64,000 bases of DNA, from contig JADYYE010000108.1 of assembly GCA_020853815.1 (NCBI GenBank), positions 1 through 64,000 on the forward strand, in the 5' to 3' direction. The notes under the pieces were generated by a model, which saw only the letters and a list, made by a program, of their open reading frames with translations, searched no databases and was not told the origin of the DNA. The stretch is from Phycisphaerales bacterium. Its GTDB lineage: Bacteria; Planctomycetota; Phycisphaerae; Phycisphaerales; UBA1924. The translations under genes were made by a program, and so were the position numbers. Numbering within the stretch: the stretch's first letter is position 1; the number at the start of each line of letters is the position of its first letter. Positions 17,157 through 26,195 of the stretch are shown here, one piece after another.

Positions 17157-17720
17157 CTAGGTCGACGCCCCACCGGCGTCCACCGCGCCCCCAGCGCACG
17201 CGCCCGAACCGCACCCGCCCGAGCCAGCTCCGCACGCCCCATCAATCCCCAACCGCCCATGCCCCTTGGCCACCAGCAAGATCGCCGGCAGCATCAGGAT
17301 GCTGTTCTGGATGACGTTGCACCAGCCCAGTTCCTTCGGGCAGAACAGCTGCACCGCCCCGAAGCACCCGCAGGTCAGGCTCAGCTTCCTCGCGATCGCC
17401 GAGATCACCAGCCCGATGAACCCCACCAGCGCCAGCGCCAAAACTCCCGCCGCCGCCCGCGTCCAATAGCCCACCACCAGCAGCACCGCGCAGATCGCCT
17501 CGACCCACGGCACCACAAACGTCGCCACCGGAACCATGTTCTTCGGCAGTACCTCGAACGCATCGACCGAGCGTGCGAACTCCTGCGGCCCGGTGAAGTG
17601 CCCGCTGTTCCCGACCTCCCCGAACAGCTTGTGATACGCCGCGAACGCGAACACCGCCGCCAGCGCCATCCGCGACACAAACAACAGGCCGTCCATCACG
17701 GGATTGGAGTTCCGCTTCAT
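17157..17720 (-). CDS. MauE/DoxX-like membrane protein
   Basis: A 187-residue protein with four transmembrane helices, in the DoxX/MauE superfamily. Helix 1 is LLFVSRMALAAVFAFAAYHK, and later helices are FVVPWVEAICAVLLVVGYWT and GVLALALVGFIGLVISAIA. A CGCFG motif followed by FCPKELGWCN resembles the cysteine pairs of MauE, which is needed for disulfide formation in methylamine dehydrogenase. The C-terminal tail is rich in Gly, Ala and Cys (CGAGSGGCGSGACAGG). The ATG at 17720 has GGAG upstream. It overlaps or abuts the rhodanese gene stop, so the two are one transcript. A thiol-redox role is inferred. Confidence 0.75.
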   Translation of the reverse strand: MKRNSNPVMDGLLFVSRMALAAVFAFAAYHKLFGEVGNSGHFTGPQEFARSVDAFEVLPKNMVPVATFVVPWVEAICAVLLVVGYWTRAAAGVLALALVGFIGLVISAIARKLSLTCGCFGAVQLFCPKELGWCNVIQNSILMLPAILLVAKGHGRLGIDGACGAGSGGCGSGACAGGAVDAGGAST

Positions 17721-17722
17721 GC

Positions 17723-18295
17723 TCACTCCGGGGGCAAGGGAGACTTGTCCACTTCATAGCCCGCCTTCACCCACGCCGGAAAGCCCTCGGCCAGCACCAT
17801 GAGCTTCGTAAATCCGCGCGCCTCCAGCATCGCCGCCAGGTTGTGCGAGTCGTGGCAATCGCCCCCGATGCAGTAGATCACCACTTCCTTCTCGGGGTCC
17901 AGCGCGTCGAGAATCTCGGGCGGAGGGTTCCGATCCACGTCGCCGGGCCCGAGCAACTGCGAGCCGGGGATCCGCCCCTCACGCTCCGAATCACGACGCG
18001 GGCGCGCATCCAGGAACACCGCCCCCTTGTCGTACCACTCCTTGGCCTCCGCGATCCCGATGTCGCGGATCGCGCCCTGCGCCGCGCTGGGAGGCGTGTC
18101 AACGGGCGCGGGGTTGGGTGACAACGAATCGGGGTCTGGGTTCGGGATCGGCGCCGGCGCCACGGGGTCGGGCCGATCCTTGGCCAGGATGATGCGCCCG
18201 CCGCGCATCGACATGTCGACCAGCCCCGCACCGACGCCGATCGCGATCAGCGCCAGCACGCGCAAGGGGGTACACGCCATTCCGCAACCAGCCAT
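17723..18295 (-). CDS. Membrane-anchored rhodanese-like protein
   Basis: A 190-residue protein. A hydrophobic N-terminal segment (LRVLALIAIGVGAGLVDMSM) precedes a Pro-rich linker and then a rhodanese domain from about residue 75: IAEAKEWYDKGAVFLDARPR, IPGSQLLGP, EVVIYCIGGDCHDSHNLAAM, LAEGFPAWVKAGY. The active-site loop starts at the first cysteine of CIGGDCHDS, the position used for sulfur transfer, and has a second cysteine inside the loop. The anchor suggests that the domain faces the periplasm. It lies 31 nt after the DUF1573 gene and is coupled to the MauE/DoxX-like gene, so a joint role in sulfur or thiol handling is plausible but unproven. Confidence 0.82.
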   Translation of the reverse strand: MAGCGMACTPLRVLALIAIGVGAGLVDMSMRGGRIILAKDRPDPVAPAPIPNPDPDSLSPNPAPVDTPPSAAQGAIRDIGIAEAKEWYDKGAVFLDARPRRDSEREGRIPGSQLLGPGDVDRNPPPEILDALDPEKEVVIYCIGGDCHDSHNLAAMLEARGFTKLMVLAEGFPAWVKAGYEVDKSPLPPE

Positions 18296-18326
18296 CGCGT
18301 GTCGCTCCGTGATTCTCTCGGGCCGC

Positions 18327-19571
18327 TTACTTCGAGCCCTGGTCCGCCGCCGCCGGTGCCGACGCCGGCGCCGACGCGGGTGCCGACGTGGGAGCCGCCC
18401 CGACCTGCCCGCGACGAACCACGCCGTAGCAGCGCACCTGGACGAGTTCCTCGCCGCCTACGTCGGTCGTGATGCGCAGCCACACGTTGATGCTCGGGCG
18501 ATCCGTCGGCGCCGCGGTCGAGGCCTTGATGCGCCACTTGGTGGTGTTCGCGGCGTCGACCGGCTCAAACTCCAGCTTGAACTCGGGAACCGCCGCGCCC
18601 GCCGCCACCTGGGCAGGCTCGATCTTGACGATCTTGAACGCCTTGTCCTTGCGGTGCTTCAGGAGGATTTCTCCGGTCATCAGATCGCCCGGCCTGGCCG
18701 TCGACAGGCTGAGCTGCGTGGGCTCGAAGGCCAGCAGGCCCTGGACATTAAACGTCATGGTCACGGACTTCATGGGCTCGCGCGGGTCGTTGGTCCGCAC
18801 GTTGAGCAGGTCGCTGGCCCGCCCGCTCTTGCCGATGGCCTTGAACGTGATGTCAAACTCCGTGGCACGCAGCTTCTTCCCCCCACGATCCACCTCGCGA
18901 GTCTCACCCTTCCGGATGTCGAAGAGCTCACTCAGCGTCATCGTCGCGTCGGTCGCCGCGAAGTCCGGGGTCCGCCCCAGCACGGTCAGCTTCAGCGCCT
19001 TTGAGCCGCCTCGCTCCACCGTGCCGAAGTTCAGCACCGACGGCTCGGCCACCACGGTCGCCTCGACCTCCACCGTCAGCGTCAGCACGATCTGCGAACG
19101 TTCCGCGTCGTCCGACACGATGGTGATCGTCTTGCTGTGCGAGCCGAGCTTGCCCTTGGGATCAAACTCCGCGTCGATCACGGCGCTCGCGCCCGCCGGG
19201 ATCACCGACCAGGTGTTCTGGTCGTGCTCCACCGGCTCAAGGCCCTTGTCGCTCCCCTCGACGACAACCTTCGCCTGCGTGCAGCCGCACGACTTCTTCA
19301 CTTCCTTGATCGTGACCGGCGCCTTTCCCGTGTTCTTGAACTTGAACTTGAGCGGCTTCACCTCGTTCTGGATGATCGTGCCCAGGTCGACCGACTCGGT
19401 CTCGAAGATCAACGTCCCCGTCTCCACCTTGGCCAGCGCCGGCTCGCCCGCCTGCGCCGGGGATTGGGCCGGGGGTTGGGCCGCGTCCTGCGCCGTCGCC
19501 AGCCCGCACACCGAAACCAGCGCCATGAGACCAAACGCCACGCCGCACGAACGACCGATATTCCGCTGCAT
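18327..19571 (-). CDS. DUF1573 domain-containing exported protein
   Basis: A 414-residue exported protein with a signal peptide (about residues 1-27, ending GLATAQ). The first DUF1573 domain (about residues 58-160) has the usual start VDLGTIIQNEVKPLKFKFKN and the hallmark double cysteine SCGCTQA. It is an immunoglobulin-like module related to MSP/ASH-type domains. A second and third beta-sandwich repeat follow (VLNFGTVERGGSKALKLTV and TQLSLSTARPGDLMTGEILL). The end is a Ser-Ala-Pro-rich tail. It is the first gene of a leftward cluster with rhodanese and MauE/DoxX genes. Its function is unknown. The context and SCGC motif suggest a periplasmic thiol or metal partner. Confidence 0.85.
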   Translation of the reverse strand: MQRNIGRSCGVAFGLMALVSVCGLATAQDAAQPPAQSPAQAGEPALAKVETGTLIFETESVDLGTIIQNEVKPLKFKFKNTGKAPVTIKEVKKSCGCTQAKVVVEGSDKGLEPVEHDQNTWSVIPAGASAVIDAEFDPKGKLGSHSKTITIVSDDAERSQIVLTLTVEVEATVVAEPSVLNFGTVERGGSKALKLTVLGRTPDFAATDATMTLSELFDIRKGETREVDRGGKKLRATEFDITFKAIGKSGRASDLLNVRTNDPREPMKSVTMTFNVQGLLAFEPTQLSLSTARPGDLMTGEILLKHRKDKAFKIVKIEPAQVAAGAAVPEFKLEFEPVDAANTTKWRIKASTAAPTDRPSINVWLRITTDVGGEELVQVRCYGVVRRGQVGAAPTSAPASAPASAPAAADQGSK

Positions 19572-19806
19572 GATGCACTCCCCGCTTCAACCCGGGCTCT
19601 TCGCCGGAGACTTCCTGTGACACGCCGCGCGTAATCGACCGCGGCCGAATGAAACTTCAGACGGACAAACCACCCCTCGAGTTCACGACCCTCTCAGCAT
19701 ATCAGATCGACACCGGGAATCACCCCCGCAGTCGCCAAACACGCGCCATAAACCTCGCTCACGCCGAGACCTCAATCTCACAAACTCGGACCCGAACAAA
19801 GATCAA

Positions 19807-21099
19807 TCACACAGAACCAGACTCCGCCTCATCCGCCTCGGCAAACTGGTTCAACTCCCCCGCCGCGAATCGATCAAAGGCCATGTGAACGTCCGCTGGT
19901 CCCGCCGCCACTCGGATCGCCTCCTTGAGCGGCTTCACCCCCACGATCCGCCCCGTCACCGGGTCCTTGCGAATCATCCGCTTGGCGAACCACGCGATCC
20001 GACGCCTGATCTGCGTCATCGCGTAGTGGTCCCCGCGATACTCCCGCATCATCTCAAAGTAGCGGCGCATCATCGCGGTCTTCTCCGCGTCATCGGGCGT
20101 GCTCGGGATCGCCTCGCCGCGCAGCGCCGCCCACGCGTCGCGGAACAGCCACGGCGTCGACAGCGCCCCGCGTCCGATCATCACGCCATTGCAGCCCGTC
20201 TCGCGCATCATGCGCACGGCATCCTCCGGCTCGCGCACGTCGCCGTTGCCGATCACGGGAATCCGCCCGCCGACTTCCTCCACCACCCGCGCGATCCCCG
20301 CCAGCTGCACCACCCCGCTGAACTTCATCTCCGTCGTCCGCCCATGAACCGTCACGCCGACCACGCCCACATCCGCGAGCATCCGCGCCAGCTGCGGCGA
20401 GCACGCCCGTCCGGCGTGATAGTCCGCGTCCGACCAGCACAGCCGCATCTTGCAGGTAAGGGGCACCGCTCGCGTGGCGCCGGGCCCGAGCAAGAACGGA
20501 TCGGCATCGGGCATTCGGGATTCGGCATCCGACGAAAGGGAGCGTTCGCTCGTCGCCGGAGTCGAATGCCGAATGCCGATTGCCGAATGCCGCTCCCGAT
20601 GTTTGTCACTCCGCCGCACCGCCACATCCCGCCCCAGCCGCTTCCCCCACTCCTCCGCGTCCAGCGGGCACTTCTCCAACTCGCGCACCACGCGCTCGGC
20701 GAGCTTCACCGCGCGCTCGACATTCGTCAAGAGCGCGCTCCCGCCGTCCTTCTTCGTCACCTTGTCGACCGGGCAGCCCATGTTGATGTCAACGATCGTC
20801 GCGCCGTGCTCCACCGCCCAGCGCGCCCCCTGGGCCATGATCTCCGGGTCGCTCCCGTACAGCTGCATGCCGATCGGCTTGTCGACCTCGTTCGTGCGCG
20901 CCAGGTCCAGGCTCGTCGCCGTCCCGCGCAGAAGACCCTGCGGACTCAGCAAGTCCGTACACGCCAGCCCCACCCCGCCATATCCGCGGCACACCGTCCG
21001 GAACGCCAGGTCGCAATATCCCGCGATGGGCGCGAGCAAGAGCGGCGTGGCCAACTCCACATGCCCGAGCCTCAGCGTTGCAACCTCCCGCGTCGCCAT
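19807..21099 (-). CDS. dus: tRNA-dihydrouridine synthase with repeat-derived insertion
   Basis: A 430-residue flavoenzyme that reduces uridine to dihydrouridine in tRNA. The TIM-barrel signature is present: LLLAPIAGYCDLAFR, IGMQLYGSDPEIMAQGA, VDINMGCPVDKVTKKDGGSA with the catalytic cysteine in GCP, LTCKMRLCW, VTVHGRTTE, IPVIGNGDV and GVMIGRGALSTPWLF. Between the GCP helix and the LTCKMR strand there is an extra stretch of about 50 residues. It includes an inverted repeat made of GAATGCC units (20,502-20,592) that is translated in frame. The ATG at 21099 (MATREVATLRLG) is chosen because the extra 43 residues from 21,228 are Arg/Gly-rich and unlike the family. Confidence 0.88.
   Translation of the reverse strand: MATREVATLRLGHVELATPLLLAPIAGYCDLAFRTVCRGYGGVGLACTDLLSPQGLLRGTATSLDLARTNEVDKPIGMQLYGSDPEIMAQGARWAVEHGATIVDINMGCPVDKVTKKDGGSALLTNVERAVKLAERVVRELEKCPLDAEEWGKRLGRDVAVRRSDKHRERHSAIGIRHSTPATSERSLSSDAESRMPDADPFLLGPGATRAVPLTCKMRLCWSDADYHAGRACSPQLARMLADVGVVGVTVHGRTTEMKFSGVVQLAGIARVVEEVGGRIPVIGNGDVREPEDAVRMMRETGCNGVMIGRGALSTPWLFRDAWAALRGEAIPSTPDDAEKTAMMRRYFEMMREYRGDHYAMTQIRRRIAWFAKRMIRKDPVTGRIVGVKPLKEAIRVAAGPADVHMAFDRFAAGELNQFAEADEAESGSV
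20502..20592. repeat. Inverted repeat of CGAATGC units inside dus (family D)
   Basis: Two ~32-bp arms (20,502-20,533 and 20,561-20,592) match as reverse complements at about 27 of 32 positions around a 27-nt loop. Both arms consist of GAATGCC/GGCATTC heptamers. The element lies inside the dus reading frame without breaking it and shares its unit with the array at 7465. Confidence 0.8.
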
Positions 21100-21226
21100 C
21101 CGTCCATCGTAGAACCCGCCCGATCCAGCGCCCTCTTCGCCCCTTGGCCCTTGCCTCCGCGCGCGGAATCGGCGAAACTGCACGTCATTCGCCGCTTTCC
21201 CGACCCACTCCCCGACGGAGGTCGCC

Positions 21227-22675
21227 ATGTCACGCCGCTGCTCACTCCCCTTCGTGATCTCGCTGGCAACCCTCGCCGCGCCCGCGCTGGCCCAGCACGC
21301 CTTCGATCCGGCCCGAGCGCCCGCCGACGACGCCTCGATTCTCCTGGCGCCCGAGCCCTACAAGACCTACCGCGGCCATTCACTCATCCGCGCCGTCATC
21401 CGCGACCACACCGAGTTCAACCGCGTGCTGGCGATCTCCGGCGACTGCTGGACCCACACGCCGCGCCTCGAACAGCCCATCGACTTCCTGATCCCGCCCG
21501 GCGGGCTCCACGCGATCCGCGCCCTGGGCGTCTCCTTCGACATCATCGAACCCGACATGGGCGAGGTCGTCGCCGCCGAGCGCGCCCGCCTCAACGCCCC
21601 GCAAACCCGCGGCTGGTACGACGACTACAAGAACCTCGAGGCCATCTCCGACAAGGTCGACGAACTGGTCGCGCTTCGCCCCGACCTCGTCTCTCGCTTC
21701 ATCGTCGGCCCGTCCCTCGAAAGCCGAACCATCTTCGGCTTCCGGATCGACTCCCCCACGCCCGGCCCCGCCGGCACCATCAAGCCCGTCATCTACATCC
21801 ACGCCACCCAGCACGCCCGCGAGTGGCTCGCCCCCATGACCACCATGTACGTCGCCGAGCAGCTCATCGCCGGCTACGCCACCGACCCCGACGCCACCGC
21901 GTTCCTCGACAAGTTCACCGTGATAGTCGTCCCCGTCGTCAACGTCGACGGCTATGTCTACACATGGACCACCCAGCGATTCTGGCGAAAGAACCGACGC
22001 AACAACGCCAACGGCACCTTCGGCGTCGACCTCAACCGCAACTGGAGCTACGCCTGGGGAAACAACAACGGCTCCTCCGGCAGTGGCGCGAGCGAGACCT
22101 ACCGCGGAACGGCCCCATTCTCCGAGCCCGAGGCCGCCGGCCTGCGCGATCACATCCTCAGCACCCCGGGCATCATCCTTGCGTTCGACATCCACACCTA
22201 CGGCCCGCTCATCCTCTCCCCATGGGGATACACCGCCTCGCCGCCCCCAATCCTCCCTTACTTCAACTCCCTCGGGCTCCTCATGCAATCCGCGATCGCA
22301 AGCGTCAACGCCCTGACGTTCACGAGCGGCCAGTGGTATTCAACCCTCTATCCCGCCAGCGGTGCCAACATCGATTGGTGGTACGGCGATCAAAGCGTCC
22401 TCAACTGGACCATCGAGCTCCGCGGCGGAAGCTTTGCGCCGCCTCCCACCGACATCATCCCCAGCGGCCAGGAGATCTACGCCGGCCTGCTCGCACTCGC
22501 CCAGACCTTCTGCCGCGCCGACTACAACCACGACGCGTTCATGAACGGCAACGACTACGACGACTTCGTGGTCGACTGGATCGGCGCGCTCCCCGCGGCC
22601 GACTACGACCGCAACGGCTTCGTCAACGCCGACGACTTCGACGCGTTCGTCGTTGAGTTCGAGCAGGGCTGCTGA
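21227..22675 (+). CDS. Secreted zinc carboxypeptidase (M14) with EF-hand/dockerin-like tail
   Basis: A 482-residue exported metallocarboxypeptidase. After the signal peptide (ending PALAQ, about residue 22) and a propeptide-like region, the M14 domain starts near residue 125 (WYDDYKNLEAISDKVDEL). Zinc ligands are in HATQHAREW (HxxE) and DIHTYG. The substrate-binding Arg is in DLNRNW, and the catalytic Glu is in WTIELRGG. The last ~60 residues hold two calcium-loop motifs (DYNHDAFMNGNDYDDF and DYDRNGFVNADDFDAF) and end EFEQGC, the style of planctomycete dockerin-like tails. It probably trims C-terminal residues from extracellular peptides. It is divergent from dus across a 127-nt gap. Confidence 0.9.
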   Translation: MSRRCSLPFVISLATLAAPALAQHAFDPARAPADDASILLAPEPYKTYRGHSLIRAVIRDHTEFNRVLAISGDCWTHTPRLEQPIDFLIPPGGLHAIRALGVSFDIIEPDMGEVVAAERARLNAPQTRGWYDDYKNLEAISDKVDELVALRPDLVSRFIVGPSLESRTIFGFRIDSPTPGPAGTIKPVIYIHATQHAREWLAPMTTMYVAEQLIAGYATDPDATAFLDKFTVIVVPVVNVDGYVYTWTTQRFWRKNRRNNANGTFGVDLNRNWSYAWGNNNGSSGSGASETYRGTAPFSEPEAAGLRDHILSTPGIILAFDIHTYGPLILSPWGYTASPPPILPYFNSLGLLMQSAIASVNALTFTSGQWYSTLYPASGANIDWWYGDQSVLNWTIELRGGSFAPPPTDIIPSGQEIYAGLLALAQTFCRADYNHDAFMNGNDYDDFVVDWIGALPAADYDRNGFVNADDFDAFVVEFEQGC

Positions 22676-22720
22676 CGCGGATCGCGACCTACACTGGTCC
22701 GCCAACGACCAGGGGGCTCC

Positions 22721-24292
22721 GTGTATCAGGCGCTGCTGACCCGAAAATACCTGACCAGCAAAGTCATGCCGCTGCTGGCGTCGCTGGCCGTCGTCCTCTG
22801 CACCGCCATGGTGCTCATCACCTGGTCGGTCATGGGCGGCTTCCTCGCCATGCTCCTCAACTCCGGGCGCACGCTCCTGGGCGACGTCAACATCTCCTGG
22901 CCCTCCACCGGCTTTGCCCACTACGAGGAACTCGTCGATCGCCTTCGGAAGGACGACCTCGTCGCGGGCGCGACGCCCGTCATCGAGACCTACGGCCTCA
23001 TCTCCCTCCCCGACGGGCGACGCGAGGCCATCGTCATCAAGGGCATCGACGGCCCGGGCTACGCCCAGGTCACCGAGTACGACCGCACCCTCTGGTGGCG
23101 CCCGCTTGAAACACCGCTGCGCAAGGACAAGGAACGCCGCGACCCGCGCGTCGCCGATGACACGTTCTGGAAAGGCTTTGATTGGGCCCAGTTCCTTGAC
23201 AACGGGCGCGAGCTCCAGCGCCGGGACGAAAAATCCGGTGAGTTCAAGCCCGCCGCCGTGCTGGGCATCGAAGTCAGCGGCTTCAACTCGCGCCGCCCCG
23301 AAGGCTATTTCGAGCCGCGACTGCCGTACCGGCGCACCGTCAAGGGCGACCTCGAGCCCGCCCGCGTCTTCGCTCCCGACAATATGAGCGTCACGCTCAA
23401 CCTCATCCCGCTCGACGCCAGCGGGCGCACCATCGACATGGTTTCCTGGTCGCTCCCGGTCGCCAACGAGGTCCACAGCGGTATCTACGAGACAGACAAC
23501 CGCGTCGTCTTCGCGCCGCTCAAGGAACTGCAGCGCAAGCTCCACCTCGATCAGGGTGTGAAGGCCGAGCGCGCGTCCAATGGCCTTGGCGCACGCATCG
23601 AGATCGACCCCGCGACCGGCGAAGAGCGCATCGTCACGCCCCAGATCGTCGCCGAAGACCCCGCCCGCGTTACCAACGTCTACGTCCGCGCCAAGGACGG
23701 CACGAGCGCCGACGAACTGACAAAGAAGGTCCAGACGATCTACGCCCAGTTCGAGCAAGACCACGCGGGCAAAGTCCCCGCGCCCGAAGACATCAAGATC
23801 CTCACCTGGGAAGACCAGAACCGCACCATGATCAACGCCGTCAAGAAGGAGACGGGCCTGGTGCTCTTCATCTTCAGCTTCATCTCGCTGACGGCCGTCT
23901 TCCTCGTGCTCGCGATCTTCTGGTCGATGGTGAGCGAGAAGACCAAGGACGTCGGCATCCTCCGCGCCGTCGGCGCCAGCCGCGCCGGCATCGCGGGCGT
24001 GTGGCTGGCCTACGGCATGATGATCGGCGTCGTCGGCTCTGGCCTGGGCGGCGCACTGGCCTATGTCGTCGTCAAGAACATCAACCCCATCCACGAGTGG
24101 CTGGGCGAGACCTTCAACCTCTACATCTGGGACCCGCGAATCTACTACTTCAGCGAGGTGCCCAGCCAGATGGACGCCTCCAAGGCCGCGATCGTGCTCG
24201 CCGGCGGCATCATCTCCAGCGTGCTGGGCGCGCTCATCCCCGCCGTCCGCGCCGCGTCGATGGACCCAGTAAAAGCGCTCCGATTCGAATAA
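22721..24292 (+). CDS. ABC transporter permease, FtsX/LolC-like
   Basis: A 523-residue membrane protein of the FtsX/MacB-type permease family. One N-terminal transmembrane helix (about residues 17-42) is followed by a large periplasmic domain and three C-terminal helices (about residues 383-410, 428-455 and 486-508). The C-terminal FtsX core is evident: FIFSFISLTAVFLVLAIFWS, SEKTKDVGILRAVGASRAGI and the closing ALIPAVRAASMDPVKALRFE. Translation begins at a GTG preceded by AGGGGG. The ATP-binding gene begins 8 nt later. The pair is expected to be a mechanotransmission transporter such as Lol-type lipoprotein release or a MacB-like exporter. The cargo is unknown. Confidence 0.85.
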   Translation: MYQALLTRKYLTSKVMPLLASLAVVLCTAMVLITWSVMGGFLAMLLNSGRTLLGDVNISWPSTGFAHYEELVDRLRKDDLVAGATPVIETYGLISLPDGRREAIVIKGIDGPGYAQVTEYDRTLWWRPLETPLRKDKERRDPRVADDTFWKGFDWAQFLDNGRELQRRDEKSGEFKPAAVLGIEVSGFNSRRPEGYFEPRLPYRRTVKGDLEPARVFAPDNMSVTLNLIPLDASGRTIDMVSWSLPVANEVHSGIYETDNRVVFAPLKELQRKLHLDQGVKAERASNGLGARIEIDPATGEERIVTPQIVAEDPARVTNVYVRAKDGTSADELTKKVQTIYAQFEQDHAGKVPAPEDIKILTWEDQNRTMINAVKKETGLVLFIFSFISLTAVFLVLAIFWSMVSEKTKDVGILRAVGASRAGIAGVWLAYGMMIGVVGSGLGGALAYVVVKNINPIHEWLGETFNLYIWDPRIYYFSEVPSQMDASKAAIVLAGGIISSVLGALIPAVRAASMDPVKALRFE

Positions 24293-24300
24293 GCCACCGC

Positions 24301-25053
24301 ATGACCTCCGCCCAGGCCAACCCCGCGACCCCCGCTCCCCGCAACGCCGAGGCGCTGGTCACCGTGCGCGATCTCAAGAAGACCTATCGCCTCGGGCGCG
24401 TCGATGTCCCCGTCCTCCGCGGCGTCGACCTCGACATCAAGCGCGGCGAGTGGCTCGCGGTGCTTGGCGCTTCGGGCTCGGGCAAGTCAACACTGCTCCA
24501 CCTCCTCGGCGCCCTCGACCGCGCCGACAAATCGCCCGGCGCTTCGCCCATCACCTTCGAAGGACGCGCCATCGACGCGATGTCGGCGTCGGATCTCAAC
24601 CACTACCGCCGCGCCCGCGTCGGCTTCATCTTCCAGTTCTATCACCTGCTCCCCGAGCTCACCGTCCTCGAAAACGTGCTGCTCTCCCCCATGGTGCTCC
24701 ACGGACGCCTTGGCTATATGCAGCACCGCCAGGAAGCCATCGCCGCCGCCCGCGACATCCTCACCCACGTCGGGCTCGGCCATCGACTCAAGCACCGCCC
24801 CGCCGAACTCTCCGGCGGCGAGCGCCAGCGCGTCGCCATCGCCCGCGCCCTGGTCAACAAACCCACGCTCCTGCTCGCCGACGAGCCCACCGGCAACCTC
24901 GACCGCGTCACCGGCGGCTCCATCCTCGATCTGCTCGCGGGCCTTCACAAGGCCGGGCAAACCCTGGTCGTCGTCACCCACGATCCCGAGACCGCCGCCC
25001 GCGCCGACCGCGTCGTCCGCCTCCGCGACGGCAAGGTCGTCGCAAGTGAATAG
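24301..25053 (+). CDS. ABC transporter ATP-binding protein, LolD/MacB-like
   Basis: A 250-residue ATPase that powers the preceding FtsX-type permease. The nucleotide-binding motifs are intact: Walker [10 protein letters not shown] (Lys62), Q-loop in [20 protein letters not shown], signature [15 protein letters not shown], Walker [13 protein letters not shown] and the switch histidine in VVVTHD. The sequence is typical of the LolD/MacB/FtsE branch of short ATPases. About 18 extra residues precede the usual start of the domain. It lies 8 nt after the permease stop, so the two form an operon. Confidence 0.9.
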   Translation: MTSAQANPATPAPRNAEALVTVRDLKKTYRLGRVDVPVLRGVDLDIKRGEWLAVLGASGSGKSTLLHLLGALDRADKSPGASPITFEGRAIDAMSASDLNHYRRARVGFIFQFYHLLPELTVLENVLLSPMVLHGRLGYMQHRQEAIAAARDILTHVGLGHRLKHRPAELSGGERQRVAIARALVNKPTLLLADEPTGNLDRVTGGSILDLLAGLHKAGQTLVVVTHDPETAARADRVVRLRDGKVVASE

Positions 25054-25420
25054 GTCCCGCGACACCTGCAAACGGCGAACCGCTCACTTGTGATCGCAAT
25101 CGCCCTTCGAGCCGGGAGCAGCAAAGCTTCGATCAGCGTCCTCCGTGGGCCCGGACCCCCCTGCCCCTGGCCGCGGCCCTTGATACGGATTCCAACTGAA
25201 ATCCGGGCGTCTTGGATGGCCCGACGGTCTCGGCCCACCTCCACCACGATTCCGAACGCACCGCCCGCTCCAATCCCCGTTCTCGGCCCGGCCATCCGCG
25301 GACTTGGCACTACCACATGGTCCGCGATCCCGCCGCGCCGCCTCGTCTCGCGACGCCCGAGCCCCGACTCCCTTCTTCCGCGCCTGCAGTACGGGGCGCA
25401 CGACTCTTCGTGACTTCCGC
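25054..25420. other. Gap without a supported gene
   Basis: This gap follows the ABC ATPase gene. Several overlapping open frames exist on both strands, but all are Arg/Pro-rich, lack ribosome-binding sites and resemble no family. The - strand frame that spans it also runs through the terminator at 25,421-25,454. I see nothing coding here. Confidence 0.5.
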
Positions 25421-25454
25421 AAAAACGAACAACCCCTCGTCTCCGAGGGGTTGT
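25421..25454 (-). terminator. Rho-independent terminator after first PEP-CTERM gene
   Basis: A perfect 11-bp stem (ACAACCCCTCG with CGAGGGGTTGT, loop TCTC) is followed on the - strand by CGTTTTTG. It stands 57 nt after the stop of the PEP-CTERM gene at 25,512. Confidence 0.88.
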
Positions 25455-25511
25455 CGGGATCAGTCATTCATTCCCAGCGGTTCCCAGAGAGAACCGTGAG
25501 GGATGGTCGAC

Positions 25512-26195
25512 TTAGCGGCGGCGACGCCCGGCGACCAGACCACCGAGGCCCAAGAGAGCCAGCGAGGCCGGGGCGGGGATCACGACGGTGGCGCCGTCGG
25601 TCGCATCGAAGGTGATCGACGCGGGCGAGCCGGTCGTGTTGGTCGCGTTGGTGTACACGCGGTAGCTGTTGATGCGATCCAGCGGGGCGTCGAAGCTGAT
25701 GTCCGTGCCCTGGCCCGCACCGATCACAAACGTGAAGGTGTAGCCGAGAGCGGGGTTGTTCGCGTCGAAGCTCGCACCCGAAGCCGAGGGCGAAGCCTGC
25801 TTGACCGAGATGCCGCCCGCGGCAACGTCGCCGTCGTTGGCGATGTCCGCGATGCGGAGGTTGTTACCCGAGCGGAAGGCCTTCTGAGTCTGCGCACCGA
25901 AGTTGAAGCGGCCGGCGCGGTAGTCACCCGTGTCGAACATGGTGTTCGACGCATCGAAGCTCGACGAGGTGAGGTTGTGGATCACGGTCGACAGGCCGAC
26001 GGCCGTGCCGGACGTGGGGTTGCCCCAAGCGTACCACACCTGAACCTCGATCGTGTCGCCAGCAGCGCCACCGACGCTGTTCGCGGCCGCGCCACCCTGG
26101 GTGACGTTGCGGACGAGGATGTCGATCTTGCCAGGGCCAGCGTTGGCGGCAGCGGCGAGACCAGCCAGAGCGATAAGAGCAGCAATCTTCTTCAT
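25512..26195 (-). CDS. PEP-CTERM sorting domain protein, paralog 1
   Basis: A 227-residue exported protein. A signal peptide (MKKIAALIALAGLAAAANA) leads to a beta-rich domain that starts KIDILVRNVTQGGAAANSV. The C terminus (VIPAPASLALLGLGGLVAGR plus arginines) is a textbook PEP-CTERM tag for exosortase processing. The ATG has AAGGAGG upstream. The gene is about 70% identical by eye to its upstream neighbour at 26,621-27,304, including the identical run SVKQASPSASGASFDANNPA, so the two are a tandem duplication. Each has its own terminator. The function of the body is unknown. It is probably a surface or matrix protein. Confidence 0.85.
   Translation of the reverse strand: MKKIAALIALAGLAAAANAGPGKIDILVRNVTQGGAAANSVGGAAGDTIEVQVWYAWGNPTSGTAVGLSTVIHNLTSSSFDASNTMFDTGDYRAGRFNFGAQTQKAFRSGNNLRIADIANDGDVAAGGISVKQASPSASGASFDANNPALGYTFTFVIGAGQGTDISFDAPLDRINSYRVYTNATNTTGSPASITFDATDGATVVIPAPASLALLGLGGLVAGRRRR

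Noticed and set aside
25084-25467. A 127-codon frame on the - strand after the ABC ATPase gene
   Set aside because: It runs through the strong terminator at 25,421-25,454, has no ribosome-binding site and no family resemblance.
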